Part shown: positions 56,368-64,000 of the stretch, in pieces
How the letters are laid out: every line of letters starts with the position of its first letter
Numbering within the stretch: the stretch's first letter is position 1
Origin: Candidatus Manganitrophus sp.
Lineage (GTDB): Bacteria > Nitrospirota > Nitrospiria > SBBL01 > Manganitrophaceae
Assembly: GCA_028865235.1 (NCBI GenBank)
Contig: CP114562.1
Location: 174,042-238,041 of the forward strand
Direction of reading: 5' to 3'
DNA: 64,000 nt
Notes under the pieces: generated by a model
Database searches by the model: none
What the model was told of the DNA's origin: nothing
What the model saw: the letters and a program-made list of their open reading frames with translations, nothing else
Program-made: the position numbers and the translations under genes

Positions 56368-57799
56368 TTAATGAGCAAGCGCCCCTTCCATTGGGAAGAC
56401 AAAAGGCTTGTCGGCGTCCCCCCGACTTGAATTTTGTCGATCTCCGCATCGGTCTGCGCATCAATCACCGACACGGTGCCGTCCGCTCGATTGGTGGCAA
56501 AGCATGCGTTGCTTCTCCGTCATGCTCCAGAATCCCGATCGATCTTCCCGCCGTCGTCGCTCCGACGGTGATCTCTTTAAGAAGCGGCAGTACCGGAAGC
56601 GCTGTGGTGTCAAACACAGAAACGACATTACTCTTTTGGCTCGCTTTCTGATCGGTGTTTCCGGAGGCTCCGGAAGCGATGTAGAGCTTTCTTCCATCCG
56701 CCGTGAATGCGAGAGAGCTGGGAGAGAAATCCGGAAGGTCCACCACGGTGAAGCTGTTATCGGCGACATTGACAATAGCGAGTTTTCCGGTGACCCGGGT
56801 TGCATCAGATTGCGTGTCGGTTCCTCGAACGAAAAAGAAGCGTCCATCCGCACTGAGGCGGGTTGCGCCAGAGAACCCTGTGTCCAGTGTTGCCTCGATC
56901 GCAAGGCTAAAATCAGTAACTGAGGGGTTGATGACAACGACGTTCTTGTATTCTTCATTATGGTTGTAAATCCTCCCGTTGACCGGAGAGAAATACATCC
57001 CGTGTGGGCCGGACTCATTTGATGTGGACGGATCGGCGTCACAGACGCCGCCGGATTCCTTGCTCGGGTCGCAGAGATCGATTGTCCCGATGACCTTCAG
57101 ATAGTTGGCGGAGGCGGGATCATTATCGATGACGGAGATGTTTCCCGAGATCTGATTGCTGATGAAGGCGCGAAGCGGAACCGACGGAGCGGTCGGCGTC
57201 GGATAGGTAAATGCGGTGTTATGATGCCCCTTGCCCACACAAATTGTGGCCAGAACCTCTCCGGGATTGCTTTCTTCTTCGCCCCCTTCGCCGTGATTCT
57301 GAATGACCGAGACCGAAGCGGTCTGGGCGGTATTACAGGCGGAGGTGACCGTATCGATTCCCGTGTTCGGATCGGCATCATTCATAACCCAAATCCGGCT
57401 TCCATCGGGCGTTTCCTGATGAATGTGGGCCGGCCGCTGGCCAACGGCGATGAATTTCTTGAATGTCGCCGTCTCCCCGACCGGATCGAGGGCCGCGGTT
57501 TGGTTCGTGCTCCCCATGTTGACAAAGATATGGTTCTTGTTCGAAGAGGCCATGTCCCCCGGGTTCGAACCGACGTCGATGGAGGAGGAGATTGAATTTC
57601 CCGCATCGCCATGATTGATCACGGAGACGGTTTTGTTGGTATTCCCGACGAAGATCCGGGCTTCCACCCCGGCGGGTGCCCCTGCACTTTGCGAAAGACT
57701 GGAAGGCGGGCTCGACTGGCTGCCGCATCCAGTGACGGCAAAAAGGGTGGATAGGGCGATCAATAATCTAAAACGAGTAACCTGCTTTTTGGAATTCAT
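56368..57799 (-). CDS. YncE-like beta-propeller lipoprotein (one frameshift)
   Basis: GGAGGAAG precedes ATG 57799. Lipobox LFAVTGC with cysteine at about residue 25, then seven-bladed propeller repeats of the 'FVGNTNKTVSVIN', 'RAFISNQISGNISVID' and 'GKLAIVNVADNSFTVVD' type. The frame is open to about 56465, where a shift leads to ATNRADGTVSVIDAQTDAEI and a stop at 56368-56370, about 477 residues. YncE-like proteins bind metals or small ligands or stand beside outer-membrane transporters. The adjacent barrel gene suggests a partnership. One internal blade contains CNTAQTAS and ATICVGKGHHN, possible metal ligands. Confidence 0.8.
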
Positions 57800-57824
57800 G
57801 GCGCTTCCTCCAATTTGACAAACG

Positions 57825-58808
57825 TTAGAAAACATGGGAGACCCGAAAATGAAGCCGTAGCGAGGGGCGATGTTCACCTCGTTGACCTCTTGATAGACCG
57901 GCAGTTGGACATGGGTATAAAGCGCCGTGTTGGGGGAGGCCTGGAGGGTCACCCCGGCGTCAAATAGACCCACCTGCCGCCGGTGCTCGGGACTGTCTCT
58001 CCCTTAAATTCATCATGCGGCGCCTGGCGAAGATTGACTTGGAGACTGACCAACGCCTTTTCCATGAGGCGATAAGAGCCCCCCGCATTTAAAATGAAAA
58101 TGTTTCCGAAGCGATAGTCGAGCGGGTTCTCGGTGTTGACCTGATACGAGGTGGAGACGAAGGTATCGAATTGATGCGGGATGACCTGGTAAGCATAATA
58201 GAGCGAGGCGATCCCGTCCCACGATCCAGTGCCCGGCTGAATCGTCGGCTCGTTGATTGCGCCGTCGCTATCTAGGAGTTTGTACTCACCTGTCGGGGTT
58301 TTTATTCCCAAGCCGCCGACAAGGAGATTCTTGGTGCTGACCAAAAGGGCGTATTTTCCAGTCAAACGGATATCACCGAAGCCGGAGGTCCTGTCCGACC
58401 GGCTGAACTCGCCCCCGTCATGGGAATGTTCGTGGGTGCGAAGGTTGAAAAAGGGAGCGAAGCAGTGAGGGTGAATCGCTCCGTCACCCCAAAACCGAGA
58501 TCGAGCTGAAACAACTCGTTGTTGGTTCGAATCTCGCTGTGGCTGTCGGGGGCGATCACCCCGTTTTCAAAATCAATCGCGGGGACGAGGGCTTCTGAAT
58601 CGCTGTCTGTCCCGCGCTGGATCTGATCCATCGGGACCCAGCGATAAGAAAGGTCGATGACAATCTGGCCCGGGGTGGTGATTCCTTCTTGAGTGCCGGT
58701 GACGAGGAAGCAGTTCGCCGATCCGCAGCTCGCGAAGGCGACCTTCGCGCTCAGTATTGCGATCAAACCGGCGAGTAAAGTGATATTCCATAAAACGATC
58801 CGACGCAT
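57825..58808 (-). CDS. Outer-membrane beta-barrel of unknown substrate (frameshifted)
   Basis: ATG 58808 follows AAAGGAG. Signal peptide (LLAGLIAILSAKVAFA), then a cysteine pair (ASCGSANCFLVTGTQEG) and alternating beta strands: GQIVIDLSYRWVPMDQI, FQLDLGFGVTERFTLTASL, LTGKYALLVSTKNLLVGGLG, and RFGNIFILNAGGSYRLMEK. Shifts near 58385 and 57965 must be corrected. The last strand most likely ends VSHVF followed by a stop at 57825-57827, an aromatic end as required for barrel insertion. About 325 residues. It resembles 'putative transporter' barrels near metal or aromatic-compound genes; no substrate can be named. Confidence 0.7.
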
Positions 58809-58928
58809 GAGGACTCCTTTTTCAGTGGTTCCGGATCGCGCCGAGCGGGACTGAGCCGAACACCGATGTGCAGGCGGTCTCTTCCGCAACGGCGCGTTCC
58901 GAATGAGTAAGGGATGGAGATGGAATAA

Positions 58929-59252
58929 TTAGGAAAGGAAAGGTGGGGGCCGGATGGTACCGGTGGAAAGGGGTTGCGGCCGGGGAGGTTCTTCCGGTTG
59001 GATGGTCGGGCTTTCAAAAGAAGGGGTCGATCGTCCGTCGAGGGTCTGCCCCGATGTGTGGACGAAGGTCGAGGCGGCGCACATCCAGGTGCAGATGAAA
59101 GAGGCATGCTGCTTGGCATGATCCTCCGCATGCTCCTCATGGCTGAGGGCATGCCCCTCGGCGCGAACCATGATCAGGCCGGTCGAGATAAGATAGACCA
59201 GCGTAAAGAGAAGGGCGGTCTGTTTAATCCACACTCTGGACATCGTGTTCAC
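58929..59252 (-). CDS. Small His-rich exported or membrane protein
   Basis: 107 residues. N-terminal hydrophobic segment (TALLFTLVYLISTGLIMVRA), then HALSHEEHAEDHAKQHASF with seven His, then CTWMCAASTFVHTSG and a proline-rich tail. The Cys-x3-Cys and His cluster suggest metal binding. It lies upstream of the barrel and propeller genes on the same strand. Similar small His/Cys proteins precede metal-efflux genes in other bacteria, so a metal-related role is possible but unproven. Confidence 0.6.
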   Translation of the reverse strand: MNTMSRVWIKQTALLFTLVYLISTGLIMVRAEGHALSHEEHAEDHAKQHASFICTWMCAASTFVHTSGQTLDGRSTPSFESPTIQPEEPPRPQPLSTGTIRPPPFLS

Positions 59253-59356
59253 AAGTTAAGGAGCGTGCGAAGCCTTGCCTTTCAGGCGGATCGCGGGTGA
59301 ACCAAGAGAATGGCCCCATTCGGGAGCGGGCTCATTCAGGGAATGTTAAATAGGGT

Positions 59357-59659
59357 TCAGAGGGGAGGGGCCCGGCTGTGAAGCCGCAGTAGAAGGGATT
59401 GAGGGGGGAGCGTTTTCCGAAAGGTCAGAACCGTTCCGATGAATAACAGAGAGAGGGTCAGGGGAACCATTTGCGTCCGGTCGGTGACGGTGGCTGCGCA
59501 GGCGAGGAGACAAGAGGCGCTGTGCGAGACCGTCCGGCCATGGTGATGGCTCTGCTCCGTGGGGGAATCGAACGCGCAAAGGGTTCCTAGAATGAGGACA
59601 GTCAAATAGATCGAGGCGAGAAAAGAAAGCATTACCTTCTTGTAGAGTAAAGAGACCAT
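59357..59659 (-). CDS. Small His/Cys membrane protein
   Basis: The frame is open from 59695; ATG 59659 is taken as start because a signal-like helix follows (VMLSFLASIYLTVLILGTL). Then come SPTEQSHHHGRTVSHSA and SCLLACAATV, and a second helix (PLTLSLLFIGTVLTF). About 100 residues. It shares with the previous small protein the pattern of helix, His cluster and CxxxC (here SCLLAC), so the two may be distant paralogues. Function unknown; same strand and spacing as the operon below. Confidence 0.5.
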   Translation of the reverse strand: MVSLLYKKVMLSFLASIYLTVLILGTLCAFDSPTEQSHHHGRTVSHSASCLLACAATVTDRTQMVPLTLSLLFIGTVLTFRKTLPPQSLLLRLHSRAPPL

Positions 59660-59895
59660 GCCCAGAAAATAGTCTTTTTTAATTCTCGTTGTCAACCTTT
59701 TTGTTTTTTCCCCACAGATTCAGTGAAAACAGATCACTGCAGACTGATGATTCACTTTGGGCGCCTAGACGCAGAAGCATCAGTGTCGATACGACCATGT
59801 ATTACGATTACCACCCAAACACGCTTATGGCAACGATTCGTGTAAAAAGGGGCCATAAGGACTGAAGGAAGTATACCTCCTCTGCGAACGGAACA

Positions 59896-60455
59896 TCACG
59901 CGATCTTTGCCTTCCAGTTCCTTCCGATCTTCAAAGGCGGCGTCCTTCGCTTTAAATTTAATGAGTAATTTCCAAATCGGTTAATATGCTCGGTAATGAA
60001 CGGGCTGACAAAGCTGATTGTCTCTCTATGAATTGAATACCCCTGCCTGACCAGATTATCCAGAACCTGCGTCAGGGAGAAAACGGTATGAAAGATAATC
60101 AGGTTCGATACGAGATGATTGTACTTGATCGCTTTTCTCTGCTCTTCGCGGTCATTTTCCGTGATGACCCCCTGCCCTCCAAAAAGACCCACTTTAGAAA
60201 GGAGTTCAGCGCTTCTGATTTGTTGGTCGCCGACTGAATCAAATTACGAAGACTCTGGGTGGAGAGAAAACGAAGCAGGAAGATTGTCCGGACTGCGACC
60301 GAGTTCCTGAAAAGCCAGGTAGAGCCGATTCTTCCTGCTATATGTTCCTATTCGCCCTCAGAATGGTCGATGCCTTAATTTTCCCTTTTTTTATTGAGAT
60401 TACGGCACGGAGCATATCCGGCAAATGGGTTTCAATGAGTTTCCAATCAATCACC
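59896..60455 (-). pseudogene. C-terminal remnant of a Tn3-family transposase
   Basis: Across shifts the - strand reads DWKLIETHLPDMLRAVISIK, then RKNRLYLAFQELG, FLLRFLSTQSLRNLIQSATN and the most conserved Tn3 TnpA C-terminal block GGQGVITENDREEQRKAIKY, NHLVSNLIIFHTVFSLTQVL. Only the last 190 residues or so of about 990 are present. No resolvase or complete terminal repeat was recognised, so the element is dead. Confidence 0.8.
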
Positions 60456-60460
60456 TCAGT

Positions 60461-60527
60461 CACCCCGTTCCGTGATCAGCTTGACCGCTTCCTGTTTGAA
60501 CTCCCGCGTAAACTTCCGTCGCTCCAT
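60461..60527 (-). pseudogene. 5' stub of an IS3-family orfA
   Basis: GGAGGTGA precedes ATG 60527. The first 22 codons read MERRKFTREFKQEAVKLITE, the N-terminus of IS3-type OrfA, then the sequence switches directly to the Tn3 remnant. It marks an insertion or deletion junction between two mobile elements. Confidence 0.7.
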
Positions 60528-60636
60528 GACTCACCTCCGGTTTCATTAATACACCTAATCTCGGTGTCTTCGAAACCGGCAGCAGCCCGACCTTCTGAAT
60601 CTTCCACTCCACACAATACCTGTTCAGATTTAAACG

Positions 60637-60669
60637 GGAAGAGGGAAGCCGAGAGGTTTCCCTCCTTCC
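60637..60669. repeat. Imperfect inverted repeat
   Basis: GGAAGAGGGAAGCC (60637-60650) and GGTTTCCCTCCTTCC (60655-60669) pair with one bulge and one wobble. It lies between the IS3 stub and the porin gene. It could be an insertion-sequence end or a hairpin; no T tract follows. Confidence 0.4.
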
Positions 60670-60722
60670 GGGATGTGTCATGCTCTCATTAAACCTGGGA
60701 TTCCTACACATTGATGCTGAGT

Positions 60723-61900
60723 TTAGAACATCAGCCAACACCTAAATTAAATTGCCTCAGAGTGGTTCCGTTTTCGCGACTAACAAAAATCTGATAATCT
60801 CCTTTTTAGCGCGACCCGCTCATGCGGATAATAAGCCACGCCGGTTGTGATGATCTTCTGCTCATTCGCCAAGTTCTTTGTAAACTCCGCGGGGACCTTG
60901 TCCTGGGTTCAGGCTGCTCATAACGGACAAATGGAACTAAATCCTGACCTTCTGCCATCATACCACCCAAATGATAACCTAATGACGACATAACCATCCA
61001 AACATCCTCCTCCCCAACAGACTGGCTGCCTGTGAAGCCTTTTGCCGCATTCAGCGCCGCGACATCATCGATGATCGTGGCCCGAACATAGATTCCCTGC
61101 AGATCCGTGCCTGCGTATCTCAACTGGGCGTCTACGTCCCACATGGTGACCGTCACATCGGCGCCCGGGATCTTCCCCTGATCGGCACCACCACGATAGC
61201 CGGAGATTCGAATCGTAACCCAGGGAAGCTAGAGCATTCAAGCCGCCCGGCCACGGCATAGTCCTCTGAAGAGCTCTCGGCCGCTTTACATCGACCCCCA
61301 CGAAGGCCGCTTCCGGCAGTGAAACCATCTTTGCAAAACTGCTCGGCTCCGTCTTCATCCCCCACCGCATCTAACCCCTGAAAATCAGATAGACTCGATA
61401 GCGAACCCACGGGATTGGATTTCCGAAGAATCCAGCCCCTCCTCCGGCCAAGTGGTCGGAATGATCCGGTTGTCTACTGATGCCCGCTCGACACTGAAGA
61501 AAACAGGCGGTTCATGGTACTCATTGGTGAATCCATCTGGCACCAAGACGCTGCCAACCCGAATATTCAAAGCAGGGCTCAGCTCTAAGTCCAAGTGAGC
61601 ATATTCTAGATACGGCTCCGCGAAACCATGCTCCAGATCCACCTCTGAATGAAAACTGATCCAACTGTTAAACTGATGCGAAATCCCAATCACAAGACGG
61701 TGGAAATCCGTTTGATTGGTTCCTCCTTCGGGGAGTTGAAATGCATTTCACCATATCCATAAACAGAGGTGGGTTGCCCATTCTCTCGCTCACGCGATTC
61801 CGGCTCAGCCTCCGAATTCCAATTCTTTCCCCCAAACCGGTTGAACCAAAATGGCGCGAGGACAAACAGAAAGATCCCCTGATATCCATTTCGAACGCAT
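60723..61900 (-). CDS. Outer-membrane porin, phosphate-selective-porin-like (many frameshifts)
   Basis: AAAGGAGG precedes ATG 61900. After joining pieces, the product of about 390 residues shows porin features: VYGYGEMHFNS near the mature N-terminus, then VIGISHQFNSWISFHSEVDL and LNIRVGSVLVPDGFTNEYHE. Further on come DAQLRYAGTDLQGIYVRATI and GYHLGGMMAEGQDLVPFVRY. The end is reconstructed as YQIFVSRENG and NLGVGWMF, with a terminal Phe at a stop 60723-60725, as in outer-membrane barrels. At least five shifts lie between. Layout resembles OprO/OprP-type porins. With so many breaks it may be either a live gene poorly sequenced or a decayed one. Confidence 0.65.
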
Positions 61901-62488
61901 TTTCCAGACCTCCTTTAGTTATGTTATTGGATCAAGTGCTGGCTCGCAACGGATCTCTGGCCTCTTTCTTCCGGAACACCTCACGTGTCCGTATAGTTAA
62001 GACATGAAAGCGACCAATGCTGAAGTGACGCAAAGACTCAGGAGGCGTTTAATCAGTTCCTCACCTCTGGATTTTGGTATTTCATGATCGCATGGACAAA
62101 ATGAAGTTGAGAGTCATTCTCAATTGCATCGGACAGCTATTTCTACACATTAATATTGGCCCTGTCAAGGCTTTTCTTTGGTTTTTCTGATTTCTCCGAC
62201 TCTCATCATCCCTGACCGGTTTAAAGTAAAAGCGTAGGAAGAGTCCGCTTATTTGCCTGGCGATCGATGCCGTCTAATGGGATTCATGAAAAGAGATCAT
62301 TTCACTGAAGGAAAAGCGAAGAGATCGGGAGTAGTGCTGTCATTTATGGATATAATCTATAGGATAGATTAGGAATAAAATGACTGACTTACTACTTTCA
62401 TTCGTAACACGTTTAGTGATGGGGTCGAACCGTTGCAAAAGAGTTAAAACGGTAAATAGCCAAAGGATCCATTCATTCTGATTACAAT
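61901..62488. other. Non-coding stretch between porin and nuclease genes
   Basis: No gene or RNA recognised. AT-rich parts around 62100-62220 and 62340-62400 could hold a promoter for the leftward porin gene. No direct repeats of CRISPR type are present. Confidence 0.45.
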
Positions 62489-64000
62489 CTATGGGGCGCA
62501 ATAAACCCTTGTCTGTTTCTGTAACCGAATCCCGTAAAGTAATTGCGGCGTTCTTGTCCAGATCCAGGATCCTACAGCCCTCACAAGCAAATTCCTGATA
62601 TTATCGGTTTGCTTTGTTTCGATTTCATTGACGCATCCGCATGCAGGACAAGTCCCGCTTAAATTTCCCTGCTTGTAAAGAACGGCGGCTCCCTGATCTG
62701 ATGGCCCATGTTCAATCCATTTTCGTAAATCGGATATTGCCGCTCGGTCGCTCAGCTTCCCAGCCTGAATCTGGTGCGGATCGGTCGACGCTTCCCCTCT
62801 CTCAGCAGCTGCAAGAGCTTGCAGATCGATTCTCCTCAGCACAATCATCCTATATCGTGAAACGATGTTTTTAGCGACATTTCGATAAAAATCCATACGC
62901 CACTTCAACGCTCTATCGTGTAGACTGCCCCATTCATAACGCAAGGATTCATTTCTCTTCCTCCAGTCTTCCAGTTTTGCCCAGATCTCCGGAAGAAATC
63001 CGGAATACCGACTCTTCCAGGTAAAAGCCAGCTGGGCCAATTCTTTGGCTGCGGGCCGGGGCTTAGAGAACAGAGCGTCGATCTGCTGCCACAATTCCGC
63101 CGGAAACTCCCGGTGGATTATTTCAGCTTGCGATCGGAGCGAGAAAAGAACTTCATTCAGGGCAGAATCGAGCTGTGATTTCAGCTGATCGATGGTATCA
63201 AGACGCTGCAGAAAAATCCAGGCAAGACAATATATTGAACCCTCTCCTTACTATCGACCAGGGTCGCCACCCGCAGCCCTTCCGGACGCTGCGCCAGCCT
63301 CAGTGTATGCCGCAGTGCAAAGGCGATGGAACAGGCGGCGATGCCGAATCGGGGGGATCGCCGTGATGGTCGCCGACCATCGGAAACTCCTCCCGCTCTC
63401 GACCTTTTAACAGCAATCTCTCTTTAATGATGGCATCTTCTGGAAGAGATGGGTGCAGGGTCATCGGGAAAGTCAATGTCCTCGAAAACTGCTGTCCATT
63501 TTCCTTCTTTTTTACAAAGGCTGTAATCGCCATCAGCGTGCTCGGTTGGCGAGGCTCACCCTCTGGAAGGTTGGCCCCTTCCGGCAGAATCGTATCGACA
63601 CCTGCATGGCGGTGTCGTTGCGAAACTGTTTTAAAGTGACTCCCGCAGGGATGGTTGTCGATCGTCTGACCGTCAAATGTATGGGTCGACTCAGTCCCTT
63701 TACTGATCGCGGACGCGGGCCGTCGAAAGCTTTACGCGACGCCACAATTCCCCGATGATAATCCGTAACTGCGCGCGATCGCCCAGCTACCCAGCCTTAC
63801 GACTTTCTTCCATTGCTGCGGTTGCGGCCGATTCCTTAATTGAGCTGCTTTTCGCTTTTGTATTATCTGACCTGAAGGGTACCGATCTCTGCCGAGAGAT
63901 TGCTAATCACCTGATCCTGTGGTTCAGAACCCTCCTTCACCACCGACTGGGCGGTCCGTTGTAATTGTTCACTTTGTCTGATGGCTTCCTTCCTGAGCCA
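62489..64000 (-). CDS. RuvC-fold nuclease of the TnpB/Cas12 superfamily (frameshifted, 5' end outside)
   Basis: The - strand carries pieces of one protein. First comes a beta-barrel-like part with TLTFPMTLHPSLPEDAIIKE, then RPEGLRVATLVDSKERVQYI. A helical bridge region follows (LWQQIDALFSKPRPAAKELA). Then RALKWRMDFYRNVAKNIVSR leads into IVLRRIDLQ (RuvC-II position, 62823-62845). A zinc ribbon (CPACG ... FACEGC) and LDLDKNAAITL (RuvC-III Asp) end it. Order and spacing match TnpB and type V CRISPR effectors. The usual RuvC-II Glu is Arg here, which would inactivate cleavage unless paired base errors are responsible. At least three shifts occur, and the N-terminal part lies beyond 64,000. No CRISPR array or cas1/cas2 is in the window. 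Confidence 0.5.

Noticed and set aside
57540..57560. GGTTCGAACC-like sequence as a second tRNA/att copy
   Set aside because: It is part of the propeller gene, and the acceptor sequence CCCCCAGCCA does not follow.
60342..60692. A 116-residue + strand frame
   Set aside because: It is the reverse strand of the Tn3 and IS3 transposase remnants, which explain the same bases.
62000..62488. Guide-RNA or CRISPR repeat region beside the RuvC nuclease
   Set aside because: No repeated unit and no convincing RNA structure could be found on either strand.

Overview
The window reads as chromosomal DNA of a Gram-negative (diderm) environmental bacterium: it encodes a secretin, lipoproteins, outer-membrane barrels and an F-type conjugation apparatus. 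The type II secretion/type IV pilus style would fit groups such as Nitrospirota or the former Deltaproteobacteria, but no marker gene here fixes the phylum. No rRNA, no complete tRNA and no CRISPR array is visible. Many conserved genes are broken by single-base shifts, often at homopolymer runs. This looks more like an incompletely polished long-read assembly than mass gene decay, so genes are annotated across the shifts and the shifts are noted.

Region 1 (1-23 kb, + strand) is one long secretion/pilus locus. It holds the end of a pseudopilin-like gene, a terminator, an ABC ATPase with its permease, a repeat protein, a PilZ protein, a secretin, a GspL-like PilM-PilN protein, PilO/GspM, a GspC/PilP-like protein and a second ABC-2 permease. 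A giant GspK/PilX-like minor pseudopilin of about 1,600 codons follows, with hairpin-helix, propeller-like and LamG-like segments. Then come two more minor pilins, two adjacent GspE-type ATPases, and a GspF(PilC) frame that runs without a stop into a PilT-type ATPase. Several exported subunits carry DxNxDG-like calcium-binding loops. The likely product is a calcium-dependent filament or secretion machine assisted by an ABC exporter.

Region 2 (23-24.65 kb) holds a ferritin-like gene (- strand), a decayed IS630 transposase and the last 28 bases of a tRNA gene (probably tRNA-Gln, - strand), which looks like the attachment site of an integrated element.

Region 3 (24.65-53.4 kb) is a conjugative element. 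A leftward group encodes a replication-relaxation-type protein, a DnaG-like primase and a VirD4-type coupling protein. A rightward group encodes an F-type mating-pair system: dsbC-like, traA-like, traF, traH, two TraN-type proteins, traW, traU, trbC, traL, traE, traK, traB, a TraV split into two lipoproteins, traC, trbI, an S26 peptidase, an OmpA-like protein, a DsbC-N lipoprotein and traG. A lytic transglycosylase, a lipoprotein and an NfeD/stomatin pair follow. No classical relaxase or integrase is seen. Because only a tRNA 3' fragment lies at the left end, the right end and the intact tRNA should lie beyond position 64,000, so Region 4 may still be inside the element.

Region 4 (53.4-64 kb, mostly - strand) is accessory and error-rich. 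It contains a multi-HTH regulator, a YnfA-like membrane protein and a TlpA-type redoxin. It also contains a propeller lipoprotein beside an outer-membrane barrel, and two small His-containing membrane proteins. The rest is Tn3 and IS3 transposase remnants, a porin, and a RuvC-fold nuclease of the TnpB/Cas12 superfamily that runs off the window end.
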